A DNA stretch of 64,000 nt, taken from Arthrobacter beigongshangensis. GTDB lineage: Bacteria > Bacillota > Bacilli > Bacillales_A > Planococcaceae. Within the stretch, counting starts at the first letter, position 1. Every line of letters starts with the position of its first letter. Position numbers and translations under genes: made by a program. Where the stretch lies: positions 186,001-250,000 of the forward strand of contig NZ_JADHDX010000001.1 of assembly GCF_016820585.1 (NCBI RefSeq), written 5' to 3'. The notes under the pieces are model-generated. The model was not told the DNA's origin, ran no database searches, and worked only from the letters and a program-made list of their open reading frames with translations. Positions 8,466 to 18,537 of the stretch are shown here, piece by piece.

Positions 8466-8594
8466 ATGATTAGGCCCCGTGAAAAAAGTGATGGTCCTAC
8501 CAGACTTTGGGTGCTGGGCGTTGGGGAGCAATTTAAAAACGTGATTCACTTGTCGGACTGCGGGTGCCGGATGTTGGGCAGCAAACCTAATCAT
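8466..8594. repeat. Inverted repeat enclosing two imperfect 29-bp direct repeats
   Basis: ATGATTAGG (8466-8474) and CCTAATCAT (8586-8594) form a perfect 9-bp inverted repeat 111 bases apart. Between them lie two G-rich direct repeats, 8503-8531 and 8556-8584, matching at 23 of 29 positions (GGGTGCTGGG / GGGTGCCGGA core). No gene fits. It may be a remnant of a small palindromic element. Confidence 0.5.
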
Positions 8595-8599
8595 TATAG

Positions 8600-8640
8600 G
8601 GAAAAAGAGGGCGAGTAATTATACTTCGCTCTTTTTTTCT
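8600..8640. terminator. Terminator downstream of fdhD
   Basis: AAAAAGAG / CTCTTTTTTT arms with an inner CGAG/CTTCG pairing, followed by T residues. It probably ends the fdhD transcript before the addB region. Confidence 0.7.
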
Positions 8641-8664
8641 GGGTAAATATTTGTCTTCGCGTGA

Positions 8665-8761
8665 GTGTCCAACTAAATGCGTAAAGTTTCCAACCAAACT
8701 TGAAAAGTGTGCAACCAATTCCTCGAAGTGTCCAACCAAACTCAAAAAGTGTGCAACAATC
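8665..8761 (+). repeat. 21-bp tandem repeat upstream of addB
   Basis: Four full units and a partial one of exactly 21 bases start at 8665, 8686, 8707, 8728 and 8749. Each begins GTGTCCAACCAA or GTGTGCAACCAA and ends in an A-rich tail. On the minus strand the period gives heptapeptides such as LVGHFEE and LVAHFSS, but I see no start signal or family to support a protein. The sequence differs from the ACAGTT arrays although the period is similar. Confidence 0.85.
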
Positions 8762-8885
8762 GTGCGCTCTATAAGCAACAAGAAAAGATTCCATCTCCAA
8801 ATCAGTACCTCCCCCTCCAAACTTTCTGTACAATAGAAGTATAGATTTGAATACATACGTCATTACGAAAAAAGGAGGGACTTTC

Positions 8886-11800
8886 ATGTCATTACGTTTT
8901 ATAACAGGGCGATCAGGAGCAGGAAAAACAACGTTCATCAAACGAGAGATTGCCGCAGAACTTGAACGAAATCCGGTAGGGGCACCGATCATTGTCATTG
9001 TGCCTGACCAAATGTCGTTTGCGATGGAGCATAGCTTATCTGTCGATTTTGGTTTGCAAGGGATTATTCGTGCACAGGTGTTGACGTTTAAGCGGCTGGC
9101 ATGGCGCGTGCTGCAGGAAACCGGTGGCATTACACGTAAGGAAGTGGATGGCTTCGGTTACCGGATGCTTGTACGCAGCGTATTGGAGGACAATCGGGAC
9201 GAATTTAAATTGTTCCGGCAGGCGGCGGGTAAACGTGGATTTACGGAAATGATTGGGGATTTATTGAAGGAGTTTAGTCGTTATTGCTTGGATCATCAAA
9301 TGATGGGTAATCTCTACGACGAACTTGTGGCCGCTAATGCACCGCGTACATTGCTCGACAAAGCGAGTGACCTGTCGCTACTGCTGACGAAGATTGAGGA
9401 AAAGCTAGGGACAAGTTTTGTGGACAGTGAAGGACATCTTGCTCTTTTAGCTGCGCAAATTAACCATTCGGAGTTGCTGCAAGGGGCTGATATTTACCTT
9501 GATGGCTTTGAAAACTTTACGACACGGGAATATGAAATTGTCGCCGAACTAATGAAGCATGCCAAGCGTGTCACGGTTGTGCTACCAATGGAAGGTGCGC
9601 ATGCAGGCTTTGCAGACCATGAGCTATTTTTCAATCCAGTCAAAACTTCACTAAAATTACGTGAACTAGCGCGCGTTGAATCAGTAGACGTAGAAGAAGA
9701 TGTTTATTTGGCGCGAACTCAACGTTTTCAAAACAGGGACCTACAGCATTTGGAAGCAGAGTTTGACCATTATCCAGCGCAAGAGAAAGAGTCGGAAGGT
9801 CATGTTGTGCTTATTGAAGCGGCAAATCGTCGTGCAGAAATTCATGCGGTGGCACGCCAGATAAGGTCACTTATGCTAGCGGGTAAACGGTATAAAGATC
9901 TTGCCATTTTGTATCGCCAGCCTGAAAAATATGATGAACTCATTGAAACTATTTTTCCACAGTATGATATCCCGGTATTCATTAGCCAGAAAAAGCCGAT
10001 GCTGCACCATCCACTGATTGAGTTTTCACGTTCAATTTTGGAGGCGGTGACGTCGGGCTGGTCGTATGAATCGGTGTTTCGCGCGGTGAAAACAGATCTC
10101 TTTTTCCCGCATCGAGAAAATAAGCTACTCTGGCGTGATCGAGCGGATCGTCTTGAAAATTACGTTTTAGCGCATGGCATTTATGGCAAACGCTGGTTCG
10201 ATGACAGCCGTTGGCGGGTGAAGAAGTACCGAGGATTGGAATTATATACCGATGTACAAACCGATGAAGAACGAGCGATGGAGAAGGAATTGCATATCAT
10301 TCGCGATGAAATTCGTGAGCCACTTGCTGGTTTTGAAAAACGGTTGAAAGGTTCGAAAAGTGGGCGCGATGTAGCTGAAGCATTATTTTTACTGATGGAA
10401 AAGCTCCATGTCTTTGATAAAATTATCGATTTGCGTGCAGATGAGGAACGGGCGGGGCGATTGCTTGGTGCAACGGAGCATGAACAAGCGTGGAATGGCT
10501 GGATCAATGTGCTTGATCAGTTTGTGCTAATGTTTGGAGAAAAAGATATGCATCCAAAGGAAGCGATACGTATTTTGGATGAAGGCTTCGATTCACTTGA
10601 ATTTGCGCGCATTCCGCCGTCCCTCGATCAAGTGACAGTATCAAATATCGAAGTGTCGAATTTGATGGAAATTGATGCTGTATTTGTTGTTGGTGTCAAT
10701 GATGGTGTCTTACCAAAACGAGTGGACAATGAAGGGCTATTATCTGACGCGGACCGCGAGTGGTTTACGGATATCGGCTTTGAACTGGCACCGACTTCGA
10801 AAATGAAATTGATGGATGAAACATATATGGCGTATAGGGCGTTTACTGCGCCGCGCGAACAACTTTTTGTATCTTATCCGGTTGCCGATGAAGAGGGGAA
10901 ATCCTTAATACCTTCCCTGTATAGTGCACGTATTCAGCAGCTTTTGCCTGGCACTCAAACAATCATGGCAGTGACCGAACCATCTGAATTACCGTTTGAA
11001 GCCGATCAATTCGATTATATTAGCCATCCACGCGCAGCGCTGCCCTATGTTTCGATGAAAGTAAAGGAAGCACAGCATACGGGAGTAATAGAGCGCGAAT
11101 GGCGTGCGGTCCTGGCTTATTATGAAACCGATCCGTATTGGTCATCTGTCTTTAAACAAATTATTCGTCCTATGCATGACAATCATAAAACGGGCCGTTT
11201 GCGTCCAGAGTTGACGGCAGGCTTATACGGGGAGTCATTTGTCTCGAGTGTGTCCCGTATTGAGTCTTATTATAGTTGTCCGTTCCAGCATTATGCATCG
11301 TTTGGGCTCGGCTTGCGTGAACGGACGGAATTTACATTGGAGGCACCAGCTATCGGTGATTTATTCCACGCGGCGCTGAAGTGGGTGTCTGATGAGACGA
11401 TGCGTCTCGGGAAATCATGGGCAGAGTTGACGCGGGAAGAGTGCTGGCAGCTAGCAAGGGCAGCAGTTGACGATATTTCACCGTATTTTTTCAATCGAAT
11501 TTTATTGTCAACGAGTCGTTATGTTTATATTAAGCGTAAGCTCATGCATATTATTCAGCGCACGATTTATTCGTTGAGTACGCAAGCAAAAGTGACGGTA
11601 TTTAAGCCTGTTGCAATTGAAGCAGCTTTTGGACCAGGCGAAGAATTACCTGCGCTTGAAATTCCATTACGTCGTGGCGATGCTATGAAGTTACGTGGGC
11701 GTATTGACCGAGTGGATGCCTCAGAAATTGGTGGTAAAAACTATGTCCGTGTCGTCGATTATAAATCATCAGCACGGGGTCTGGATTTGACGGAAGTATA

Positions 11801-12383
11801 TTACGGCTTATCGCTACAAATGATGACCTATCTTGACGTGGCTCTTGAAAATGCCGATGAATGGCTCGGATTCCATGCAGATCCGGCAGGGGTATTGTAT
11901 ATGCATATCCATAACCCGATGATTCGTTCCGGTTCAGAATTAACACCTGCACTATTAGAAGCTGAAATTGCAAAATCGTATAAGATGAGAGGCTATTTAC
12001 TAGATAATCAAGAAGTGGTTATCGGCATGGACGCAGATATTGGGCGTTCCTCTGCTATCGTACCCGCTTCTATTAAAACAGACGGCACTTTTGCGAAATC
12101 ATCGAAGGTATTAGCTTCTGATGATTTGCAGATGATGCGCTCCTATGTGCGAACACGGCATCAAAAGGCGGGAGATGCCATGCTGGCAGGGGATACGCGC
12201 GTTTATCCATACAAATTAAGGGATAAGATGCCATGCCAATTTTGTTCGTATCGTGCCGTTTGCCAATTCGACCCAACTGATCCAACGCAGCCGCATCGTT
12301 CGTATGCGGAAATGGATACAGAATTGTCATTAGAGAAAATGCGTAAGGAGGTTGCCGATGATGCACATACCCGTGAAACCTGA
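8886..12383 (+). CDS. addB: ATP-dependent helicase/nuclease subunit B (AddB)
   Basis: At 1165 aa this is the usual AddB length. AddB joins AddA in the Chi-regulated helicase-nuclease that resects double-strand breaks for RecA. It has a Walker A at residues 8-15 (GRSGAGKT) and a C-terminal RecB-type nuclease domain with the VVDYKSS motif. The iron-sulfur cysteines are a single Cys in SCPFQHYASFGLG and C1117, C1120 and C1126 near the end. AAGGAGGGA precedes ATG 8886; longer upstream frames lack a ribosome site. It overlaps addA by 26 bases, so the subunits are made together. Confidence 0.96.
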   Translation: MSLRFITGRSGAGKTTFIKREIAAELERNPVGAPIIVIVPDQMSFAMEHSLSVDFGLQGIIRAQVLTFKRLAWRVLQETGGITRKEVDGFGYRMLVRSVLEDNRDEFKLFRQAAGKRGFTEMIGDLLKEFSRYCLDHQMMGNLYDELVAANAPRTLLDKASDLSLLLTKIEEKLGTSFVDSEGHLALLAAQINHSELLQGADIYLDGFENFTTREYEIVAELMKHAKRVTVVLPMEGAHAGFADHELFFNPVKTSLKLRELARVESVDVEEDVYLARTQRFQNRDLQHLEAEFDHYPAQEKESEGHVVLIEAANRRAEIHAVARQIRSLMLAGKRYKDLAILYRQPEKYDELIETIFPQYDIPVFISQKKPMLHHPLIEFSRSILEAVTSGWSYESVFRAVKTDLFFPHRENKLLWRDRADRLENYVLAHGIYGKRWFDDSRWRVKKYRGLELYTDVQTDEERAMEKELHIIRDEIREPLAGFEKRLKGSKSGRDVAEALFLLMEKLHVFDKIIDLRADEERAGRLLGATEHEQAWNGWINVLDQFVLMFGEKDMHPKEAIRILDEGFDSLEFARIPPSLDQVTVSNIEVSNLMEIDAVFVVGVNDGVLPKRVDNEGLLSDADREWFTDIGFELAPTSKMKLMDETYMAYRAFTAPREQLFVSYPVADEEGKSLIPSLYSARIQQLLPGTQTIMAVTEPSELPFEADQFDYISHPRAALPYVSMKVKEAQHTGVIEREWRAVLAYYETDPYWSSVFKQIIRPMHDNHKTGRLRPELTAGLYGESFVSSVSRIESYYSCPFQHYASFGLGLRERTEFTLEAPAIGDLFHAALKWVSDETMRLGKSWAELTREECWQLARAAVDDISPYFFNRILLSTSRYVYIKRKLMHIIQRTIYSLSTQAKVTVFKPVAIEAAFGPGEELPALEIPLRRGDAMKLRGRIDRVDASEIGGKNYVRVVDYKSSARGLDLTEVYYGLSLQMMTYLDVALENADEWLGFHADPAGVLYMHIHNPMIRSGSELTPALLEAEIAKSYKMRGYLLDNQEVVIGMDADIGRSSAIVPASIKTDGTFAKSSKVLASDDLQMMRSYVRTRHQKAGDAMLAGDTRVYPYKLRDKMPCQFCSYRAVCQFDPTDPTQPHRSYAEMDTELSLEKMRKEVADDAHTRET

Positions 12384-15300
12384 GGGACTGACGTTTACGG
12401 ATGCCCAGTGGAAAGCGATTTGGGCAAAAGGGAAGGATATTCTCGTTTCCGCTGCTGCTGGTTCGGGCAAAACGAAAGTATTGATCACCCGGATGATTGA
12501 AAAAGTATTGGATGAAAAAAATCCAATTGACGTTGATGAATTGCTTGTTGTGACGTTTACAAATGCATCTGCTGCGGAAATGCGTCATCGGATGGCGGAA
12601 GCGTTAGAGGAAGCGATTGCTGAAAAACCGGGGTCCGTTCATTTACGTAGGCAGTTGAATTTATTGAATAAAGCACAGATTTCTACTTTGCATTCATTTT
12701 GTTTAAATGTTGTGCGACAGTATGCTTATCTACTCGATATTGACCCTGGCTTTCGCATTGCGGATAGTACGGAAGCGGCATTATTGCGAGATGATACGAT
12801 CGGTGATGTATTAGAGGATGCATATAGTACGGAAAATCCTGATGCAATGTATCGACTCGCGGATAGTTTTACATCTGATCGTAATGATCAGTCAATTGAG
12901 ACGCTCATTGATCGGTTATATGACTATTCTCGTGTTCATCCATCACCAGAGCAATGGCTGCGCCTCATTCCACAGCAATATGAGCTTGAAGAAACGGTTA
13001 CGATTGACGACTTGACCTTCATGGAGCCGCTAAAAATGGCGATTCGCCATTCACTAGAGGAAGCGGCGGCACTAACGGGGGATATGAAGCATATTGCGCT
13101 TATGGTAGATGGACCAGAACCACTCGCGGCTACAGCAGACGCAGATTTACTTTGGATAAATGAAGCGAATCGCCGTATAACAGCAGGCACTTGGCAGGAA
13201 ACGTATGAATTTTTCGGCTCGCTGAAATGGGCGAAAGCAGGTACGATTCGGAAAGATTCATGTGATGAAGAGCTAGCTAAGCGAGCGAAAGCGCTGCGCG
13301 ATGCGGTGAAGAAAATTATTAATACATTAAAAGAATCCTATTTCACAAGAACTCCGGACCGTCTACTTACTGAAATTCGCTTAATGGCCCCAACCATGCA
13401 TACGCTCATTGAACTGGTCGTTGATTTTGGTAAACGCTATGAGCAGTTGAAAATTGATCGTGGGATTGTCGATTTCTCAGACTTGGAGCATTATGCACTG
13501 CGTATATTATCGCAAGAGCAGGACGGTAAGCTGGTAGCATCTGAAATCGCGGAGGATTATCGCAAGCGCTTTGAGGAAGTATTAGTCGATGAGTATCAGG
13601 ATGTCAACTTGTTGCAGGAGACGATTATTCAACTTATCAAGCGCGGTGGCGAACACGATGGCAATTTGTTTATGGTAGGCGATGTTAAACAGTCTATTTA
13701 CCGCTTTCGTCTAGCTGAGCCGATGTTATTTCTCGGGAAGTATAATCGGTTCACAGAGGGAGTTGGCGAGCAAGGCTTAAAAATCGACTTGAACGCCAAT
13801 TTCCGTAGTCGTAAAGAAGTGCTGGATGCGACAAATTTTGTCTTTGCACAAGTGATGGGGGCACGAGTCGGGGAAATCGATTACGATGATGCAGCGGCGT
13901 TAAAGTATGGAGCGCAGTACCCTGAAAAGGCTGTAACAGCAGGCTTGACGCTACTGTATGAGGAAGAGGAAGAAGAACTGGAGGAATCACCAGAGCTACC
14001 AGAACAAAGTTTAAAAAGCTCACAGGCAGAAGCACGCTTTATGATTAAGAGAATTCAAGCTTTAATAGAGTCTGGTGCTGAAGTGGCGGATGCGTTTAGT
14101 GGTAAAAAACGTCCGATGGAATACCGAGATATCGTTATTTTAATGCGGTCGATGACGTGGTCAGGTGAAATTGCAGAGGAATTTAAGCTGGCAGGTATTC
14201 CGATCTATACTGAATTGTCGCGTGGTTATTTCGATGCCCTTGAAGTAATGATTATGCTGAATACATTGCGTATAATTGACAATCCGTATCAGGATATTCC
14301 GCTAGCTTCTGTTTTACGTTCCCCGTTTATTGGCATGACGGAAAATGAATTAGCACAGATCCGATTGGCTGGAAAAAACGAGCCGTTTTTTGAAGCATTG
14401 AAACGTTTTGTACGAACGGGCGGGGCAGGTATGGCGAGTGACACGCAGGAGAAATTGCAGCGCTTCTTCATACAGTTTGAGGATTGGCGTAATTTGGCGC
14501 GACGAGGCTCATTGTCGGAGTTAATTTGGAAAGTGTATGCCGATACGCATTATTACGAAATGGTTGGTGCGATGCCAAATGGTAAGCAACGCCAAGCTAA
14601 TTTACGTGCTTTACATGATCGCGCTATTGATTATGAAAAAACATCATTCCGTGGATTATTCCGCTTCTTGCGTTTTATAGATCGGATGCAAAAACGGGGG
14701 GATGATTTGGGTGCCGCCCGTTCCATGAGTGACAAGGAAGATGTTGTGCGCATGATGACGATTCATTCATCAAAAGGATTAGAGTTCCCTTATGTATTTA
14801 TCGCAGGGGCTGGACGAAAATTCAATAAGATGGATTTCAATGAACCGTATTTATTTGACCAGCATTTTGGGCTTGCGGTGAAAGCGATTGACCCGGATAA
14901 TCGCATTACTTACACGTCCTTGCCATTCCTTGCGATGAAAGAACAGAAAGAGCTCGAAATGCGTTCTGAAGAAATGCGCGTGCTGTACGTTGCGATGACG
15001 CGTGCCAAAGAGCATCTTGAAATCATTGCCTCGGTCAAGGATATCGAGAAAACGATTGGAAAGTGGCAGGCTGCGCAGTTAATAGATCCACAGCTGATGC
15101 TGCCCGAATATACCCGGTCACGTGCCAATGGCTATTTGGATTGGATTGGTCCGTCGGTTGCGAGGCATGTATCGTTTGGGAAATTCGGCGGTATTCCAGG
15201 AGGTCAGCTGATGGTGGATCCTTCTGTTTGGCAAATTGACGCATTTCCGGTATCTTCATTACTGACGACGAGTGAGGAAATGACTGTGGAAGGCGAAGTA

Positions 15301-16053
15301 GGGATAATACCAGAAGAGGTCGATGTTGATCTATTGGCAGAAGTGAAACGACGATTTGATGTGAAATATCCATTTGACGCTTCTGTTTTGAAAAGGTCTA
15401 AGCAAACCGTGAGCGAGCTGAAGCGTTTAGCGATTCTTGAGCAGCAGCGGGAGGAAGATGTCGCTGTTGTGAAAAGTGACGAAGTGAGTACGGCTTATTT
15501 ACATGATCGTCCAGCATTCATGCAATCAAGGGCATTATCCGCCGCAGAAATCGGTACGGCCATGCATACGGTTATGCAGCATATTGCTATCGGACAACAA
15601 TGCACGGTTGGAGAGGTTGAGCAGTTGGTCACGGAATTGACGAATCTTCAGCTGCTGACTGCAGAGGAAGCGCAGATGGTTGATGTTTCATCTGTTGCAA
15701 CTTTTTTTGAGTTACCGATTGCAAAAAGACTGCAAAATGCTAAGCAGGTGTTGCGTGAATTGCCATTTACGTATGCACAAAGCGATATAGATGGGGATTA
15801 TCAAATTTTGCAGGGAATTGCGGATTGTTTATTCGAAGAACAAAATGGCTGGGTTTTGTTGGATTATAAAACAGATAAAGTTCTCGGGCGATTTAGTTCA
15901 GATGAGGATGTAGAGGTTGAAATGCAACACCGCTATGGCATTCAGTTGAATTTGTATAAAAAAGCAATTGAAGCGATTATGAAAATAGATATACAAGAAA
16001 TGGTCCTTTATTTATTTGATGGACAGAGGACCATCACAATTCGGGAGGAATGA
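12358..16053 (+). CDS. addA: ATP-dependent helicase/nuclease subunit A (AddA)
   Basis: A 1231-aa UvrD-like SF1A helicase fused to a C-terminal RecB-family nuclease. The Walker A is S-A-A-A-G-S-G-K-T near residue 35, and the Walker B region is V-D-E-Y-Q-D-V-N near residue 418. Other helicase motifs include F-R-S-R-K-E-V and T-I-H-S-S-K-G-L-E-F-P. The nuclease motif L-L-D-Y-K-T-D lies about 70 residues from the end. AAGGAGG at 12345-12351 supports ATG 12358; ATG 12361 is also possible. It starts inside addB and is followed by a closely spaced DUF418 gene. Confidence 0.96.
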   Translation: MMHIPVKPEGLTFTDAQWKAIWAKGKDILVSAAAGSGKTKVLITRMIEKVLDEKNPIDVDELLVVTFTNASAAEMRHRMAEALEEAIAEKPGSVHLRRQLNLLNKAQISTLHSFCLNVVRQYAYLLDIDPGFRIADSTEAALLRDDTIGDVLEDAYSTENPDAMYRLADSFTSDRNDQSIETLIDRLYDYSRVHPSPEQWLRLIPQQYELEETVTIDDLTFMEPLKMAIRHSLEEAAALTGDMKHIALMVDGPEPLAATADADLLWINEANRRITAGTWQETYEFFGSLKWAKAGTIRKDSCDEELAKRAKALRDAVKKIINTLKESYFTRTPDRLLTEIRLMAPTMHTLIELVVDFGKRYEQLKIDRGIVDFSDLEHYALRILSQEQDGKLVASEIAEDYRKRFEEVLVDEYQDVNLLQETIIQLIKRGGEHDGNLFMVGDVKQSIYRFRLAEPMLFLGKYNRFTEGVGEQGLKIDLNANFRSRKEVLDATNFVFAQVMGARVGEIDYDDAAALKYGAQYPEKAVTAGLTLLYEEEEEELEESPELPEQSLKSSQAEARFMIKRIQALIESGAEVADAFSGKKRPMEYRDIVILMRSMTWSGEIAEEFKLAGIPIYTELSRGYFDALEVMIMLNTLRIIDNPYQDIPLASVLRSPFIGMTENELAQIRLAGKNEPFFEALKRFVRTGGAGMASDTQEKLQRFFIQFEDWRNLARRGSLSELIWKVYADTHYYEMVGAMPNGKQRQANLRALHDRAIDYEKTSFRGLFRFLRFIDRMQKRGDDLGAARSMSDKEDVVRMMTIHSSKGLEFPYVFIAGAGRKFNKMDFNEPYLFDQHFGLAVKAIDPDNRITYTSLPFLAMKEQKELEMRSEEMRVLYVAMTRAKEHLEIIASVKDIEKTIGKWQAAQLIDPQLMLPEYTRSRANGYLDWIGPSVARHVSFGKFGGIPGGQLMVDPSVWQIDAFPVSSLLTTSEEMTVEGEVGIIPEEVDVDLLAEVKRRFDVKYPFDASVLKRSKQTVSELKRLAILEQQREEDVAVVKSDEVSTAYLHDRPAFMQSRALSAAEIGTAMHTVMQHIAIGQQCTVGEVEQLVTELTNLQLLTAEEAQMVDVSSVATFFELPIAKRLQNAKQVLRELPFTYAQSDIDGDYQILQGIADCLFEEQNGWVLLDYKTDKVLGRFSSDEDVEVEMQHRYGIQLNLYKKAIEAIMKIDIQEMVLYLFDGQRTITIREE

Positions 16054-16055
16054 GT

Positions 16056-17252
16056 TTGAAGATAACACCAACAACGCTTACTAATCGAATCGAAGTGCTT
16101 GATTTACTGCGAGGATTCGCATTACTAGGTATATTTATAGCGAATATGATTCATTTTCAGTCTCCTTATTTGTATGTGGATCCATATACATGGTTTAGTA
16201 GTCCAAGTGACGCGGCAACATTTAAAGTGATTGATATTTTTGTAGAAGGCAGCTTTTATCCGATATTTGCAATGCTGTTCGGCTACGGGCTCAATATGCA
16301 ATATGAAAAAACGTTGGCAAATAGGTCAGCCTTTGCACCAATGATGGCGCGACGGTTAGCTGTTTTACTAGGTATCGGTGTCATTCATGCATGGTTCGTT
16401 TGGTCGGGCGATGTATTGTTCACTTATGCGGCAATGGGCTTTATTATGATTGCATTTGTGAAAATATCTAAAAAGTGGATTTTGCCGATTGCAGCGCTTT
16501 TGTATATCATTCCAAATGCTTTCTTTTACGCTGCGACTCGCTTTTTAGAAGCAGTGAGTCCAAATTCAGTGTTGGCGGGTTATGTGGATATCCAGCAAAT
16601 TGAATTGGCGATCAGTGCTTATGGTTTAGGTTCTTTCGGCGAGATTTTTAGCTTTCGCTTTTTCGAGTGGTTAACATTTGGCTTGTTAGGTGCACTGAGT
16701 GGGCTCGTGCTTATTTTACCACTCATTATGCTAGGTGCAGGACTATCCAAAAGACGAATTTTCGAGCGTGCTGGGGAAATGAAAGGACGCATTGCGATTA
16801 TAACTGTCCTTGCATTAGCTGTAGGAATTTGGTTAAAAGCAGTACCGTTTATTGGAGAGCCAACGTTATCGGCTCAAATGCTGCAATCGGTGTTCGGTGG
16901 TCCCATCCTAGCTGCGGGTTATGTCGGATTGCTATTACTACTCAGCCAAATTTCATTGCTCCGCACGGTATTCCGACCGGTTTCTAAGGCAGGACGAATG
17001 TCGTTAACAACGTATATTATGCAGTCCATTGTCGCGACAACAATCTTTTATTCCTACGGCTTTGGCATGTATGGCAAAGTCGACTTGGAAACAGGTGTCT
17101 GGATCGCGGTTGGTATCTTCGTCATTCAGGTTATTATTGCTGAGATTTGGTTGATGAAGTTTAGAATGGGGCCGATTGAATGGGTATGGAGAAAAGCAAC
17201 ATACGGAAAAAAGTTGTCGAATAAAGAGGGAAAAGGTCATCGAATGTCGTAA
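16056..17252 (+). CDS. DUF418 family membrane protein
   Basis: A 398-aa polytopic protein. It begins with the E-V-L-D-L-L-R-G-F-A-L-L-G-I motif of the DUF418/YeiB group. A F-A-M-L-F-G-Y-G segment follows near residue 75. The last third (about 240-385) is the DUF418 domain with G-R-M-S-L-T-T-Y-I-M-Q-S. Relatives resemble acyltransferase-3 membrane proteins, but the substrate is unknown. GGGAGG lies just before addA's stop. I chose TTG 16056 because ATG 16050, which overlaps that stop, is only one base from it. Translationally coupled to addA; a link to recombination is not implied. Confidence 0.8.
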   Translation: MKITPTTLTNRIEVLDLLRGFALLGIFIANMIHFQSPYLYVDPYTWFSSPSDAATFKVIDIFVEGSFYPIFAMLFGYGLNMQYEKTLANRSAFAPMMARRLAVLLGIGVIHAWFVWSGDVLFTYAAMGFIMIAFVKISKKWILPIAALLYIIPNAFFYAATRFLEAVSPNSVLAGYVDIQQIELAISAYGLGSFGEIFSFRFFEWLTFGLLGALSGLVLILPLIMLGAGLSKRRIFERAGEMKGRIAIITVLALAVGIWLKAVPFIGEPTLSAQMLQSVFGGPILAAGYVGLLLLLSQISLLRTVFRPVSKAGRMSLTTYIMQSIVATTIFYSYGFGMYGKVDLETGVWIAVGIFVIQVIIAEIWLMKFRMGPIEWVWRKATYGKKLSNKEGKGHRMS

Positions 17253-17298
17253 CAGTAGAGGATAAGGGAAAACACTTACTGAGGGGATGGGTTTACAG

Positions 17299-18198
17299 AT
17301 GAAACTATTGTCGTTCCGTTATGAAGGTCAGACATTATTCGGTCCAAAAGTGAAAAGGGAAGATGCAGTATGGGATATGTTAGCGATAGCAGAAGCATAT
17401 GGAGATACTGATTTTCCACAAACAATCACAGAAGGTATCGCAGACGGAATGGATTTTGTTGAACGCGTGAGAAAGCTTGCGGAACAAGCACGAGCAGATG
17501 CTGACTCTGGTCGTTTTAAATATGCATTTACAGCTATCGAGTGGTTGTCACCCCTTCCAAGAACACCGAAAAATGTCCTGTGCGTCGGCAAAAATTACGC
17601 AGACCATGTGGCAGAAATGGGCTCAGATGCACCACCTGAAAAGCTAATGATCTTTACAAAATCTCCAACTGCTATTGCGGCAGATGAACAAGAGTTACCG
17701 ATCCATGACGATGTTACAAATAGCTTAGATTATGAAGGTGAGCTGGCAGTTGTCATTGGTAAAAAGGGACGTCATATTCCGAAACAATTAGCTTATGATT
17801 ACGTTTTCGGTTACACAATCGCTAACGATGTGACAGCACGTGATGTCCAAGCAGCCCATGGCCAATTTTTCCTTGGAAAAAGCTTAGATGGCTCTTGTCC
17901 AATGGGTCCATATATCGTCACGAAAAACGAAATTCCAAATGCACAAAATTTGTCGATTGTTACGAAAGTCAATGACGAAGTTAGACAAAATGGCAACACT
18001 GCCTCTATGATTTTTAAAATTGACGAACTAATCGCGGAAATTTCACGCTATGTAGCGCTTGAACCAGGGGATATCATTTTAACAGGTACTCCATCAGGTG
18101 TTGGTAAAGGGATGACACCACCAACATTCTTGAAAAAAGGCGACACGGTGAAAATTTCAATTGAAGGTATTGGTACGTTGGTCAATCGTTTTAATTAA
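17299..18198 (+). CDS. yisK: Fumarylacetoacetate hydrolase family protein (YisK-like)
   Basis: A 299-aa FAH-fold enzyme. It has the C-V-G-K-N-Y-A-D-H motif near residue 95. The metal-binding E-x-E-L set lies in D-Y-E-G-E-L-A-V-V-I-G, followed by N-D-V-T-A-R-D-x-Q and G-K-S-L-D-x-x-C-P-M-G-P. B. subtilis YisK decarboxylates oxaloacetate in vitro and associates with the elongation machinery; the same role is possible here. ATG 17299 fits the family N-terminus MKLLSFRYEG; ATG 17287 abuts its own GAGGGG. yisL follows after a long intergenic region, as in B. subtilis. Confidence 0.85.
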   Translation: MKLLSFRYEGQTLFGPKVKREDAVWDMLAIAEAYGDTDFPQTITEGIADGMDFVERVRKLAEQARADADSGRFKYAFTAIEWLSPLPRTPKNVLCVGKNYADHVAEMGSDAPPEKLMIFTKSPTAIAADEQELPIHDDVTNSLDYEGELAVVIGKKGRHIPKQLAYDYVFGYTIANDVTARDVQAAHGQFFLGKSLDGSCPMGPYIVTKNEIPNAQNLSIVTKVNDEVRQNGNTASMIFKIDELIAEISRYVALEPGDIILTGTPSGVGKGMTPPTFLKKGDTVKISIEGIGTLVNRFN

Positions 18199-18225
18199 GC
18201 TCGGTGCCAGGTGCAGCCGCAATAT

Positions 18226-18274
18226 GAAGAGCATGAATGATGTCTATACCAGGCATCATTTATGCTCTTTTTTT
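18226..18274 (+). terminator. Terminator after yisK
   Basis: AGAGCATGAATGATG pairs with CATCATTTATGCTCT around a short loop and is followed by a T run. Strong intrinsic terminator. Confidence 0.85.
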
Positions 18275-18336
18275 AGGTGTCTATCTGAATGTCGACTATC
18301 AAAAAGTTTATTCGAAAATATGTGAGGTCAGTGTAC

Positions 18337-18383
18337 AGCACACTAATTGGTAGCTATTCACTACCGATTAGCGTGCTTTTTTG
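18337..18383 (+). terminator. Second terminator-like hairpin after yisK
   Basis: AGCACACTAATTGGTAG pairs with CTACCGATTAGCGTGCT and is followed by six T residues. It lies about 60 bases after the first terminator with no gene between them. It may end an unannotated short transcript. Confidence 0.65.
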
Positions 18384-18537
18384 TAGTAAGGTAGCAGCAT
18401 GAACCAATAATGCGTAAAATTTAATTTTGAGGGGTGTTCAATTTCGTTAGAAAGTCCTTTGTAAAGGGGTTTAAAGCCTATTCACCTATAATTCACATCG
18501 CTTAAATTACACATTTAAGTGCCGAAAAGGTGGTAAA

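Noticed and set aside
8587..8856. 89-codon minus-strand frame with heptapeptide repeats
   Set aside because: Driven by the 21-bp repeat, no start signal, and it reads across a terminator into the addB ribosome region.
13751..14035. Antisense frames within addA and addB
   Set aside because: Shadows of long, motif-rich genes with no start signals of their own.
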